This document shows, piece after piece, positions 1 to 8,888 of a DNA stretch of 64,000 bases. Source of the stretch: Crocinitomicaceae bacterium (GTDB taxonomy: Bacteria > Bacteroidota > Bacteroidia > Flavobacteriales_D > Crocinitomicaceae); assembly GCA_023262855.1 (NCBI GenBank), contig JALQYQ010000010.1, positions 1 through 64,000 of the forward strand. The letters run 5' to 3'. The notes beneath the pieces are model-generated. The model saw only the letters and a program-made list of their open reading frames with translations. It had not been told where the DNA came from and ran no database searches. Both the position numbers and the translations under genes were made by a program. Every line of letters begins with the position of its first letter. The first letter of the stretch is position 1.

Positions 1-3000
1 ACATATTTTCTATCAGTAGCGCCAGGCTGATGATATTCAATCGTAGGCTCAATAACTGCTTCGTGCCATTGATTTCCGAACACATAAATGTATGGTTGTG
101 AGTGCGGGTTAGGTCTCCAGCTATAGTCAAATGACTCTACCGGTATTAATGTCTTCCAATGTTCTTGTGTTCTAGTAACAGTAGCGACAACATTAGTTAT
201 ATATTTTTTCTCAGTAGCACCTTTGACACGAAACTGAATTGTCGGCATGGTTTCGCTATCATACCACTGATTGCCAAAAACATATATATAGGGAGGATCA
301 GTATCATCAGGATGCCAAGACCAATCCATGCTACAGTTAGGTTTAAGTGGCCTCCACGCTCTGCTTTCTCTTGCAGGTAAGCCATTCAATACAACAGAAC
401 CATCAGGCAATAAACATGTTGGTTGCGTAATTGTCCCGATTAAAGGCGCTGAAGGATTCGCTGGAATAGAAGCTACTGCAAAAGTGCCAGATAACGAGGT
501 ACATCCTTGATTGTTTGTAACTGTCATCGAATAGGAAGTTCCTGCCGTTAAATTGGTCAAACTATAGGTTGATCCTGTACCAGTTACTGCACTTCCAGGT
601 GTAAGATTCAATGTCCAAGTTCCCGTTGCTGGCAATCCGCTTAAATTCGCTGTTCCTGTTGTTGTAACACATGTTGGATTCACCATCGATACAACTGTTG
701 GAACTGTTGGGGTTACAGGTTGCGTATTGATTGATGCACTTGCCGATGCCGCTGAAAGACATCCCGCATTATCCGCAACTACAAACGTATAACTCGCTCC
801 TGCTGGAAGACTTGAGAAACTAGTTGTTGTTCCCGTTCCTGATTGGGTGAATCCACCTGGTGTTGTTGTCAACGTCCAAGTTCCCGATGCTGGAAGTCCA
901 CTCAATGCAACTGTTCCCGTCGCCACTGAACAACTTGGTTGTGTGATTGAACCAACGATTGGTGCTGTCGGAGAATAAAGTGCAATTGCTGCAATTCCGG
1001 AAGAACCAGAAGTACATGACGTTGAAACATTAGTAACGGTAAACGTGTAGTTCGTATTTGCTGTTAAACCTGTAAAAACTGCTGATGTACCAGAACCTGT
1101 CTGTGTTAAAGCACCGGGAGTAGAAGTAATTTGCCAGGTTCCCGTAGCTGGTAAACCACTTAATGCAACACTTCCTGTTGGGGTCGAACATGACGGTTGA
1201 GTAATTGCTCCCACAATAGGTGCTGAAGGAGCTGTAGGAACTGAATTTATCGCAATTGCCGCTGAACTTGTAGATGTGCATGAAGAAGCATTTGTCACAG
1301 TAACTGTAAAAGTTGTTCCTGCAGTTAATCCTGACCAAGTGTAGCTTGTTCCTGTTCCAGTTGTTGTTCCTCCCAAAGAACTTGTCAGCGTCCATGTTCC
1401 AGAGCTTGGCAATCCACTCAATACAACTGAACCTGTTGAAACAGCACAGGTTGGTTGTGTAATCGCACCAACAACTGGTGTCGATGGAGTTACAGGTTGT
1501 GCAACCAGAGCTGCATTCGACGATGTTGGAGAAACACAACCGCTTGCATTAGTGACCGTAAACGTGTAAGTTGCTCCTGCAGGTAAATTTGCAAAAACGG
1601 CTGAAGTCCCTGATCCAGTTTGTGTCAATCCACCTGGTGAGGCTGTTAGCGTCCAAGAACCTGTCGAAGGTAAACCACTCAATGCAACTGAACCTGTTGA
1701 AACAGCACAGGTTGGCTGTGTAATTGTACCTACAATTGGAGCGGTTGGTGTATAAACAGTTATTGCCGCATTTGAAGATGATCCGGATACACAGCCAGAA
1801 GCATTTGTTACAGTAAATGTATATGTTGTACTTGCCGAAAGACCTGTGAAATTAGCCGTTGTACCACTTCCCGTTTGAGTCAAACCACCCGGTGATGCTG
1901 TAATTGTCCAAGTGCCTGTAGCTGGTAACCCAGAAAGAGCAACTGTACCCGTAGGAGACAAACATGAAGGTTGTGTGATTGTACCAACAATTGGCGCAGA
2001 AGGATTGGCTGGAATGGCAGAAATTGCAGCGTTTGAAGATGCAACTGATGTACAACCTGCTGCATTTGTCACTGTAAACGAATACGTTGTTGAAGGTGAT
2101 AAAGCGCTAAAATTAGCCGTTGTCCCTGAACCCGTTATCGTTGCTCCACCAGGACTTGCCGTCACTGTCCATGCTCCTGAAGAAGGTAAATTTGATAATG
2201 CTACTGTGCCAGTTGGTGTTGTACAAGTCGGTTGAGTTATTGCTCCAACAGTTGGTGCGGCTGGATTCGTACAAGCTAATGTAGTAAAACTTCCTGCTTC
2301 TAAATAAACTACAGCATCGTAAGCTGCATCACCCACATCTGTAATCATTAATTTAATGTGGTAGGTTTGTCCTGGTGTTAATCCAGTTTGCTCAGCAGTT
2401 AAAATATCTGTATTCCCATTTAGTTCTGTTCCATCAATCGTCCCTAAATATTCAGGAGTTGGAGAATTTTGTACCCAAGCAGGATTTGCAGCTAAACAAT
2501 TCGCAGCAGAAGGAGCTCCACCGCTTGAACCAACTGTTCCTCCATTTACTGAGTTGATTGAAACTTCTGAACCATTTGCTAAACGTGCAATATTGCGAGC
2601 GTTGTTTGTGAATCCTTGTCCTCCAGCGATTCCAGGTCCACTAATTAAGAAACCAAATTTATCGTTGTATGAAGAACATTGATAGTTGATGAAACCTGAA
2701 TTATCTGTATATTCTTCCGAACCAAAAATATATCTGAATTGAACAACCGTTGAAACTGGAACGAAATCAAATTCCAAAATGGCAGCGTTGTAGTAGTTAC
2801 TTCCACCAGCTAGAACATCGACATCGTTGATAATGTTAGCACATGATCCTGTTTGACGAATTTCCCCAGGCGTACAAGAAACGTAACCCGTACTCATTTG
2901 TCCTGCTGCTTGAGGATTTGAACCCAATGTCAATGGAATATCTGAAGTATTTCCAGTCGTTAATACCACCCCTGATGAGAAACCCATTTGTGCCAGAGTA

Positions 3001-3215
3001 GTTGTTGCTGTCGTAAAATAACCTACTTGATATTTACTCGAGTTATTGTAAACGCCAGAAAACGTAACATTTGAAATGGTTGTACCACTTCCTGTTGGTA
3101 CAAGCACACCATTCACCAATTGATTGGTGGTATAAAGCGTATTGTTGATTGTGATTTGTGCGGACGCTTCCGAACAGAAAAAAGTTAAGGCAATTAACGC
3201 AAAAATTTGTTTCAT
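1..3215 (-). CDS. Giant secreted choice-of-anchor-L / Ig-like repeat protein, C-terminus off window
   Basis: The frame is open from the ATG at 3215 to the window edge, about 1071 codons, with no stop seen. Residues 1-20 are a signal peptide (MKQIFALIALTFFCSEASAQ). Residues about 40-315 match the choice-of-anchor-L domain, with FRYIFGSEEYT near 160 and a GFLISGPGI segment. From about residue 317 come seven complete Ig-like repeats of about 86 residues (core GxITQPxC...GSVALSGLPA..GTW...YTFTVTNxxGC) and an eighth that stops after GLPA (about residue 947). The remaining 124 residues belong to a different repeat family with WSW and PYIYVFGNQW motifs. It is probably an exported surface adhesin-type protein; a T9SS signal would lie outside the window. 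The domain switch may be real or an assembly chimera. Confidence 0.85.
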   Translation of the reverse strand, partial: MKQIFALIALTFFCSEASAQITINNTLYTTNQLVNGVLVPTGSGTTISNVTFSGVYNNSSKYQVGYFTTATTTLAQMGFSSGVVLTTGNTSDIPLTLGSNPQAAGQMSTGYVSCTPGEIRQTGSCANIINDVDVLAGGSNYYNAAILEFDFVPVSTVVQFRYIFGSEEYTDNSGFINYQCSSYNDKFGFLISGPGIAGGQGFTNNARNIARLANGSEVSINSVNGGTVGSSGGAPSAANCLAANPAWVQNSPTPEYLGTIDGTELNGNTDILTAEQTGLTPGQTYHIKLMITDVGDAAYDAVVYLEAGSFTTLACTNPAAPTVGAITQPTCTTPTGTVALSNLPSSGAWTVTASPGGATITGSGTTANFSALSPSTTYSFTVTNAAGCTSVASSNAAISAIPANPSAPIVGTITQPSCLSPTGTVALSGLPATGTWTITASPGGLTQTGSGTTANFTGLSASTTYTFTVTNASGCVSGSSSNAAITVYTPTAPIVGTITQPTCAVSTGSVALSGLPSTGSWTLTASPGGLTQTGSGTSAVFANLPAGATYTFTVTNASGCVSPTSSNAALVAQPVTPSTPVVGAITQPTCAVSTGSVVLSGLPSSGTWTLTSSLGGTTTGTGTSYTWSGLTAGTTFTVTVTNASSCTSTSSAAIAINSVPTAPSAPIVGAITQPSCSTPTGSVALSGLPATGTWQITSTPGALTQTGSGTSAVFTGLTANTNYTFTVTNVSTSCTSGSSGIAAIALYSPTAPIVGSITQPSCSVATGTVALSGLPASGTWTLTTTPGGFTQSGTGTTTSFSSLPAGASYTFVVADNAGCLSAASASASINTQPVTPTVPTVVSMVNPTCVTTTGTANLSGLPATGTWTLNLTPGSAVTGTGSTYSLTNLTAGTSYSMTVTNNQGCTSLSGTFAVASIPANPSAPLIGTITQPTCLLPDGSVVLNGLPARESRAWRPLKPNCSMDWSWHPDDTDPPYIYVFGNQWYDSETMPTIQFRVKGATEKKYITNVVATVTRTQEHWKTLIPVESFDYSWRPNPHSQPYIYVFGNQWHEAVIEPTIEYHQPGATDRKY
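3..374 (-). repeat. Two 66-residue WSW/PYIYVFGNQW repeats in frame with the Ig array
   Basis: The first unit runs from WSWHPDD through PYIYVFGNQW and KGATEKKY. The second runs from YSWRPNP through PYIYVFGNQW and PGATDRKY to the window edge. The period is 66 residues. Nothing in it resembles the Ig-like units. I recall similar repeats from very large phage or metagenomic proteins but cannot name the family or verify this. Confidence 0.6.
375..2267 (-). repeat. Seven and a third tandem Ig-like repeats (about 258 bp each)
   Basis: These are coding repeats inside the giant protein. Each unit starts with an APxVGxITQPxC segment, carries SGLPA..GTWT and ends with YTFTVTNxxGC before the next proline-rich linker. 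One conserved Cys lies near each end of a unit. The units vary in sequence, so this is an old domain array rather than a recent DNA duplication. The eighth unit is cut after its first third. Confidence 0.85.
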
Positions 3216-3388
3216 AGTCAGCATGTTTAACTTCTTGTCATTCCACGAAAAGAAGTAAGCCGTAAAACTATAAAACCGTTAAGTAACTGTAAAATCTTTG
3301 TTACCTAAGGCTAAAAAAGAGCCGTGTAACGCTAGGTTTTGAGGTGAATGGTTAGAATATTAAAGTCAACCGTTAGAGGCTCTCCAAA

Positions 3389-4471
3389 CTAATCACCGTA
3401 CATCATTAAGTACGATTTCAAGAAAGGCATCAATTCTCCGTTTAAAACTTTGTCAGGATCGTTCACGGTATAATCTGTTCGGTGGTCTTTCACGCGACGA
3501 TCATCGAGCACATAACTGCGAATTTGAGAACCCCATTCGATTTTCTTCTTACCTGCTTCAATTTGATCACGCGATTCACGTCTTTTACGCAATTCCAATT
3601 CATACAATTGAGAACGCAACAATTGCATTGCTTTTTCGCGGTTTCCTAATTGAGAACGCGTTTCAGTATTTTCTATGACAATTCCAGTTGGCGCGTGTTT
3701 CAAACGAACACCCGTCTCAACTTTGTTGACATTTTGTCCACCTGCACCACCTGAACGGAACGTATCCCATGAAATATCCGCTGGGTTAATGTAAATTTCG
3801 ATAGTGTCATCGACAGAAGGATACACATAAACAGAAACGAAAGAAGTCATTCGTTTTCCTTGCGCATTGTAGGGAGAAACACGCACTAAACGGTGAATAC
3901 CATTTTCGCCTTTTAAATAACCATGCGCAAATTCACCTTCAATTTCAAGCGTCACCGTTTTAACACCGGCAACATCACCTTCTTGGAAATTCAGTTCTTT
4001 GACTTTGTAACCATTTTTTTCAGCCCACATCAAATACATACGCATCAGCATTCCAGCCCAATCGCATGCTTCTGTTCCCCCAGCACCTGCAGTAATTTGC
4101 AAAATAGCACTCAACGCATCTTCTTCTCCTGAAAGCATATTTTTCAATTCAAGCTCTTCAACTTGGTTCACCAAAGCCGTATAGCTTTCATCTACTTCAG
4201 ATTCTTCAGCAGCACCTTCTTTCACAAATTCAATAAGTACTTCCAAATCATCGTAAACCGATTTCAATTGATCGTAGTTTTCGATCCAGAATTTCAGTGT
4301 TCGAATGGATTTCATTTTCACCTCTGCCTCTTTCGGGTTGTCCCAAAAATTAGGGTCTTGAGATTTCAATTCCTCTTCTTTTAATTGCATGCGTTTTTCA
4401 CTTATTTTCAAATAAGCAGCAATCGCTTCAATTCTTCCTAAAATGTCTTTTAATTGATCTTGATTTACCAT
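3389..4471 (-). CDS. prfB: Peptide chain release factor 2
   Basis: This 360-residue class-I release factor acts at UGA/UAA codons. The GGQ peptidyl-hydrolysis motif is in [15 protein letters not shown]. The stop-recognition tripeptide, SPF in E. coli RF2, reads SPY here ([14 protein letters not shown]). The ATG at 4471 is preferred over the in-frame ATG at 4498 because a TACTTTTG promoter element lies between them, just upstream of 4471. The gene is one continuous frame: the autoregulatory +1 frameshift found in many prfB genes is absent. Confidence 0.96.
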   Translation of the reverse strand: MVNQDQLKDILGRIEAIAAYLKISEKRMQLKEEELKSQDPNFWDNPKEAEVKMKSIRTLKFWIENYDQLKSVYDDLEVLIEFVKEGAAEESEVDESYTALVNQVEELELKNMLSGEEDALSAILQITAGAGGTEACDWAGMLMRMYLMWAEKNGYKVKELNFQEGDVAGVKTVTLEIEGEFAHGYLKGENGIHRLVRVSPYNAQGKRMTSFVSVYVYPSVDDTIEIYINPADISWDTFRSGGAGGQNVNKVETGVRLKHAPTGIVIENTETRSQLGNREKAMQLLRSQLYELELRKRRESRDQIEAGKKKIEWGSQIRSYVLDDRRVKDHRTDYTVNDPDKVLNGELMPFLKSYLMMYGD

Positions 4472-4478
4472 GATGGTG

Positions 4479-4486
4479 CAAAAGTA
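4479..4486 (-). promoter_or_regulatory. prfB -7 promoter element
   Basis: TACTTTTG on the minus strand matches the Bacteroidota TAnnTTTG consensus and ends 8 nt before the ATG, implying a very short leader or none. No clear -33 TTG was seen. Confidence 0.55.
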
Positions 4487-4607
4487 GTAAAAAGGCATTA
4501 AAAATTGTTCCCTTATGAAATTGTGTTAATCTAAATCGGTGAATAAACGGTTCATAAAAAGTTAAACAAAATGTACAAAAGTTACATTGATAACATGGGA
4601 AAAATTA

Positions 4608-4615
4608 TACATTTG
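4608..4615 (+). promoter_or_regulatory. gcvH promoter
   Basis: TACATTTG matches TAnnTTTG. A TTG at 4587-4589 lies 18 nt upstream as the -33 element. The gcvH ATG follows 20 nt downstream. Confidence 0.65.
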
Positions 4616-4634
4616 TCTCAAAAAATTACAGATA

Positions 4635-5012
4635 ATGAACGTTCCACAAAATTTAAAATACACGAAAGACCACGAGTGGGTAAGTGTTGATGGCGATATC
4701 GCAACAATTGGTATTACTGATTTCGCACAAAGCGAGCTTGGTGACATCGTTTACGTTGAAATTGAAACTGAAGGTGAAACATTGGATCAAGAAGAAGTTT
4801 TTGGTTCTGTTGAAGCAGTAAAAACAGTTTCTGATTTGTTTATGCCAGTTAGTGGAGAAATTATTGAGTTCAATGGTGATTTAGACAAAGATCCTGAATT
4901 AGTAAATTCTGATCCATACGGAAAAGGTTGGATGATCAAAGTTAAAATGACAAATGCTTCTGAAGTTGATGGATTATTAGACGCTGCTGGATACACAGCA
5001 TTGGTAGGATAA
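4635..5012 (+). CDS. gcvH: Glycine cleavage system H protein
   Basis: This 125-residue lipoyl carrier shuttles the aminomethyl group of glycine between the P, T and L proteins of the glycine cleavage complex. The lipoylated lysine is Lys63 in [10 protein letters not shown], and the N-terminus ([10 protein letters not shown]) is typical. The ATG at 4635 gives the usual family length; an upstream in-frame ATG at 4587 lies before the promoter and is rejected. It stands alone: gcvP and gcvT are not in the window, as is common in Bacteroidota. A strong terminator follows. Confidence 0.96.
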   Translation: MNVPQNLKYTKDHEWVSVDGDIATIGITDFAQSELGDIVYVEIETEGETLDQEEVFGSVEAVKTVSDLFMPVSGEIIEFNGDLDKDPELVNSDPYGKGWMIKVKMTNASEVDGLLDAAGYTALVG

Positions 5013-5031
5013 TCAAAACATACTACATTTT

Positions 5032-5067
5032 AAATCCTTCAGTCTTTTGATTGAAGGATTTTTTTTT
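5032..5067 (+). terminator. gcvH terminator
   Basis: Inverted repeat AAATCCTTCA / TGAAGGATTT with a 10-nt loop, followed by a T run, 20 nt after the gcvH stop. Confidence 0.85.
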
Positions 5068-5078
5068 ACATTTAAACT

Positions 5079-5747
5079 ATGAAAACACTATCGACCTTTT
5101 TACTTTGCTTCGTAGCAACATTTTCGCTTTTTGCGGAAGAAGAACGCATTACATTAACAATTATTGATCCTGTTCAAGAATATTACATTGAAGGGGCAGA
5201 AATTCGTCAAAACACAGACAATCATCTAATTGGTAAAACTGATGAATATGGTAACATCAGCTTGGACAAAGCCAAAATTCATGAAATTGTTATCATCAAG
5301 GATGGTTATTTGAAGCGCATTTATGACATCTCAAAAGTAAAAGCAAAATTAGAAATATCCATTGAAATTGCCCCTTCTAATCAATTAGCACCTGTTGAAA
5401 CAAAGAAAGAAATTGCTCGAGACTCAACTAATAAAATCTATAGCTTTGCAGATCAAGAGGCTTATTTCCAAGACAATCAAAAAGGCTTAATGACCTATAT
5501 TCAGAAAAATATGGAATATCCTCAGTACGCTGTTGACCACAACATTAAAGGCAAAGTTTACTTGAAATTTGTTGTTGAAGCAGATGGTAGAGTCACTGAA
5601 GTAAAAGTAATTCGTGGCGCTTCTCCTTGTTTGGACCGTGAAGCAGTGCGAGTGATTTCCAACATGCCGAATTGGGTCCCAGGTCAAATGGAAGGTGTAA
5701 ATGTTGCATCTTATTTCCAGTTACCGCTCAATTTTTCACTTGAATAA
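5079..5747 (+). CDS. Secreted TonB-C-domain protein with carboxypeptidase-like domain
   Basis: 222 residues. Residues 1-18 are a signal peptide ending FSLFA. Residues about 25-95 look like a carboxypeptidase-regulatory-like beta domain (VQEYYIEGAEIRQ...GKTDEYGNISL). The last 80 residues are a TonB C-terminal domain (GKVYLKFVVEADGRVTEVKV...PNWVPGQMEGVNV). Classical TonB has an N-terminal anchor that contacts ExbB/ExbD; here only a cleavable-looking signal peptide is seen, so a soluble periplasmic role is inferred. It is the first of three related genes in a row, 7 bp before the next. Confidence 0.8.
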   Translation: MKTLSTFLLCFVATFSLFAEEERITLTIIDPVQEYYIEGAEIRQNTDNHLIGKTDEYGNISLDKAKIHEIVIIKDGYLKRIYDISKVKAKLEISIEIAPSNQLAPVETKKEIARDSTNKIYSFADQEAYFQDNQKGLMTYIQKNMEYPQYAVDHNIKGKVYLKFVVEADGRVTEVKVIRGASPCLDREAVRVISNMPNWVPGQMEGVNVASYFQLPLNFSLE

Positions 5748-5754
5748 TCTGCTT

Positions 5755-6138
5755 ATGAAAACCATTCTCTTTATTTCGCTTTTTATTCAAAGTCTTGCTT
5801 TCTCACAAGTTGACACATTGGTATATGAAAACCCATCCCCTGAACCGGAGTTTCCAGGAGGATTTGATTCGTTGATGGTTTGGATCCAACAAGATTTAAT
5901 TCAAGATGAAGAACATTTTGCCAATATGGGCGAATATTGTTTTACACACGTATTTTTAGATTTTATTGTAGAGAAAGATGGTTCGATTACCAATGTGAAA
6001 GCACATAATAAGTGTAACACAGATTTAAGTTATTACATCGAATTATTTGAAAGAAGCCCGAAATGGATACCTGGAAAATACCGCGGAAATGTGGTAAGAT
6101 GTCGTTACCGTTTACCACTCACGATTGAAAACCAGTAG
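5755..6138 (+). CDS. Small secreted TonB-C-domain protein
   Basis: 127 residues with a signal peptide (MKTILFISLFIQSLAFSQ) followed directly by a TonB-C-like domain: PEFPGGFDSLMVWIQQ, FLDFIVEKDGSITNVKA, SPKWIPGKYRGNVV. The EFPGG..W segment is frequent in Bacteroidota TonB-related proteins. The ATG at 5755 sits 7 bp after the preceding stop and directly before the signal peptide; the in-frame ATG at 5701 would lie inside the preceding gene. There is no membrane anchor or proline-rich spacer, so energy transduction like classical TonB is unlikely. The partner is unknown. Confidence 0.75.
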   Translation: MKTILFISLFIQSLAFSQVDTLVYENPSPEPEFPGGFDSLMVWIQQDLIQDEEHFANMGEYCFTHVFLDFIVEKDGSITNVKAHNKCNTDLSYYIELFERSPKWIPGKYRGNVVRCRYRLPLTIENQ

Positions 6139-6514
6139 CTTGAGAATTCTACTATTTATAGCGTTTTTCACCTTTTTTTCTGCAAGTGCTCAGCAGGATA
6201 CAACGATTTATTCTACGGTAGATAAGGAAGCTGAATTTCCGGGAGGACCTGCTGCGATGATGACCTGGATTCAAAACAACCTTGTTTACCCTAACGAAAT
6301 AACAGGAGGTGAAATCATTAATCGCATTTACGTTACGTTTATAATTGAAGTTGACGGCAGAATTAGTCAACCAACTGTTGTTTCAAAATGCGAGAATTGC
6401 TCAAAAATTTTGGAGAATCTCATTCTATCCTCACCACTTTGGACTCCTGCTCAATTAAATGGGCGAAATGTGCGTTCTAAATACGTTCTTCCAATGCACA
6501 TTGATTTCGATTAA
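6125..6514 (+). CDS. Small secreted TonB-C-domain protein, TTG start
   Basis: 129 residues, a paralogue of the preceding gene: signal peptide ending SASAQ, then AEFPGGPAAMMTWIQNN, VTFIIEVDGRISQPTVV and SPLWTPAQLNGRNV. No ATG is available; the TTG at 6125 overlaps the previous gene by 14 nt, suggesting translational coupling (a TTG at 6140 is an alternative). Two Cys (KCENCSK) may form a disulfide. It converges on the aldehyde dehydrogenase-like gene, overlapping its end by 4 nt. Confidence 0.7.
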   Translation: MKTSSLRILLFIAFFTFFSASAQQDTTIYSTVDKEAEFPGGPAAMMTWIQNNLVYPNEITGGEIINRIYVTFIIEVDGRISQPTVVSKCENCSKILENLILSSPLWTPAQLNGRNVRSKYVLPMHIDFD

Positions 6515-7392
6515 TAACTCGAAGCTGCGCCACCAATGTTTTCAATTGGGTGCCATGTCGTTTTAATTTCTTGTGTATCAGAAATAAAATGTAAGCCCTG
6601 CGCATCTGCTTTTGACCAATCGTTTGTATAAGCAAAAACGCGTTTCACATTCAACACCGCATTTTCTTGGAGTTCTTTTAGCGCTAATGCATCATTTCCA
6701 CCATAAACGATTGCGTTCACATCCATGTGTGTTGACAAAGTTGGATTCATTTCCTTGTTCGAACCAGTAAGTATATTAATGACACCACCTGGAACATCCG
6801 ATGAATTGACAACTTCCGCGAAGGTTACTGCACACAATGGAAGATGTTCAGCTGCCAAAACAACCACTGTGTTTCCACCACAAATTGCTGGCAACACCAA
6901 CGAAACTAATCCTATCAACGAGGTGTTTTCTGGAGCAACAACTCCAACAACTCCCATTGGTTCTGCAACAGAAAAGTTAAAATGCGAAGAAGCTACAGGA
7001 TTCACGGAACTTACAATTGCTTGGTATTTATCGCACCAACCTGCATAATACACAATTCGATCAATCGTCAAATTCACTTCCTCTTCAGCCGCTTTTTTGG
7101 TAGAACCTTGCAATTGAAGTTCTTCAATAAATTGTAATCTGCGACCTTCTAACATTTCAGCAATTCGGTAGATAATCTGTCCACGGTTAAATGCAGCGCG
7201 TTCAGACCATCCTCCAAACGCTTTTCTAGCCGCAGAAACAGCGTTACGCACATCTTTTCGCGAAGACAAACAAATATTGCCAAGTGCCTTTCCAGCTTTG
7301 TTCACAGGCGTGTAATATCGTCCAGATTCCGTGCGCGGAAATTGACCTCCAATGTAAATTTTATATGTTTTTAGAACTTCCAATCTTTCCAT
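6511..7392 (-). CDS. Half-length aldehyde dehydrogenase-like protein lacking the catalytic domain
   Basis: 293 residues aligning with the N-terminal coenzyme-binding part of aldehyde dehydrogenases (IYIGGQFPRTESGRYY; VAPENTSLIGLVSLVLP; GGNTVVVLAAEHLPLC; VPGGVINILTG). It stops before the catalytic Cys region, and the usual PWNFP is PENTS. It lies 29 bp downstream of a full ALDH. The pair sums to 780 residues, close to bacterial ALDH16, which has an ALDH domain followed by a non-catalytic ALDH-like domain. A structural or dimerisation role is inferred. The frame is intact, so a pseudogene is less likely. Confidence 0.75.
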   Translation of the reverse strand: MERLEVLKTYKIYIGGQFPRTESGRYYTPVNKAGKALGNICLSSRKDVRNAVSAARKAFGGWSERAAFNRGQIIYRIAEMLEGRRLQFIEELQLQGSTKKAAEEEVNLTIDRIVYYAGWCDKYQAIVSSVNPVASSHFNFSVAEPMGVVGVVAPENTSLIGLVSLVLPAICGGNTVVVLAAEHLPLCAVTFAEVVNSSDVPGGVINILTGSNKEMNPTLSTHMDVNAIVYGGNDALALKELQENAVLNVKRVFAYTNDWSKADAQGLHFISDTQEIKTTWHPIENIGGAASSY

Positions 7393-7421
7393 GATTTTTA
7401 ATCTTCAATTATCTCTTAGAA

Positions 7422-8885
7422 TCACACCAATTTCACGTATGAACTCAATCCATGCAATCCTCCTTCTCTACCGAATCCACTTTCTTTATAGCCACCGAAT
7501 GGTGAGGTTGGATCAAATTTATTGTAGGTATTTGCCCAAATAACGCCGGCACGCAATTTCGTCGTTAAATTAAAAATACGTGAGCCTTTGTCTGTCCAAA
7601 CTCCAGCAGCCAATCCAAACGGCGTATTATTTGCCTTTTGAATCACCTCATCAACTGTTCTAAACGTTTGAATCGTCAAAACAGGTCCAAAAATCTCTTC
7701 TTGCGCAATCACATTTGATTGAGCAACATTGGTGAATAAGGTCGGTGGACAGTAAAAACCTTTTTTTGGAATACTACAAGTAGGTTGATACATTTCTGCA
7801 CCTTCCTGTTTTCCTATCTTAATGTATTTATTGATGGTTTCTAACTGTTCTTTTGAGTTGATGGCTCCGATATCCGTGTTTTTGTCCAAAGGATTTCCCA
7901 AATACAAGGAATTCAAACGGTCTTTCAGTTTTGCTATTACTTTGTCTGCTACATTTTCTTGTACAAACAAACGTGAACCTGCACAGCAAACATGGCCTTG
8001 GTTAAAGAAAATTCCATTGATAATTCCCTCAACTGCTTGATCAATTGGTGCATCATCAAATATAATATTAGCTGATTTACCACCCAATTCCAATGTCAAT
8101 TTTTTACTCGTTCCTGCAACTGCTTTTTGGATGATTTTTCCAACATTTGTTGAACCTGTAAACGCAATTTTATCGACATCTGCATGATTCACAATTGCCG
8201 CTCCGGTATCTCCAAAGCCCGTAACAATATTTACAACACCAGCAGGTAAACCAGAAGCTTCAATGATTTCAGCTAATTTCAAAGCTGTCAATGGAGTTGT
8301 TTCAGCAGGTTTTAACACGACCGTATTTCCAGCCGCCAAAGCAGGTGCTATTTTCCAAGCAGCCATCAGTAGAGGAAAATTCCAAGGAATAATTTGTCCT
8401 GCAACACCGATTGATTCTACCTTTCGATTTGGAAAAGCATATTCCAATTTATCTGCCCAACCAGCATAATAAAAGAAATGATTGCACGCCAATGGAACAT
8501 CAATATCACGTGATTCACGAATCGTTTTTCCAGCGTCCAAGGTCTCAATTACAGCCAATTCACGTGCGCGTTCTTGCATAATGCGTGCAATGCGATAAAT
8601 GTATTTTGCACGTTCTGAAGCAGGCATTACAGACCAAACTTCTTTGTATGCTTTTCGAGCTGCTTTTACTGCTAAATCAACATCTTTTTCGTTTCCATAC
8701 GCGACTTCTGAGAGCACTTCTTCGTTCGCAGGATTGATTGTTTGGAAATATTTACCGGAGGATGGTTTTACCCATTTTCCATCGATAAATAAATCGTATT
8801 GTTTTTTAAGTTGAATATGAGATGTTCCTTCCAATGACGGAGAATAATCCCATTCCACAACTGGTGTATTTTTTTTCGTTGCCAT
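7422..8885 (-). CDS. Aldehyde dehydrogenase
   Basis: 487 residues, a full NAD(P)-dependent aldehyde dehydrogenase. Visible motifs are PWNFPLLMAAWKIAPAL with Asn169, the general base Glu266 in LELGGK, and the nucleophile Cys300 in NQGHVCCAGSR. It lies 3 bp downstream of deoC in the same operon, so a likely substrate is acetaldehyde released by deoxyribose-phosphate aldolase (inference). With the next, half-length gene it probably forms a split ALDH16-type enzyme. Confidence 0.92.
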   Translation of the reverse strand: MATKKNTPVVEWDYSPSLEGTSHIQLKKQYDLFIDGKWVKPSSGKYFQTINPANEEVLSEVAYGNEKDVDLAVKAARKAYKEVWSVMPASERAKYIYRIARIMQERARELAVIETLDAGKTIRESRDIDVPLACNHFFYYAGWADKLEYAFPNRKVESIGVAGQIIPWNFPLLMAAWKIAPALAAGNTVVLKPAETTPLTALKLAEIIEASGLPAGVVNIVTGFGDTGAAIVNHADVDKIAFTGSTNVGKIIQKAVAGTSKKLTLELGGKSANIIFDDAPIDQAVEGIINGIFFNQGHVCCAGSRLFVQENVADKVIAKLKDRLNSLYLGNPLDKNTDIGAINSKEQLETINKYIKIGKQEGAEMYQPTCSIPKKGFYCPPTLFTNVAQSNVIAQEEIFGPVLTIQTFRTVDEVIQKANNTPFGLAAGVWTDKGSRIFNLTTKLRAGVIWANTYNKFDPTSPFGGYKESGFGREGGLHGLSSYVKLV

Positions 8886-8888
8886 TTC

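Noticed and set aside
1030-1539. Cysteine-rich 169-codon ORF on the minus strand
   Set aside because: It is another frame of the Ig-repeat gene; its Cys bias comes from the Thr/Ser/Val codons of the true frame.
4472-4498. Upstream ATG for prfB
   Set aside because: The promoter element lies downstream of it, so it would not be transcribed.
6511-7392. Half-length ALDH as a pseudogene
   Set aside because: The frame is intact with a clean start and stop, and its length matches the second domain of ALDH16.
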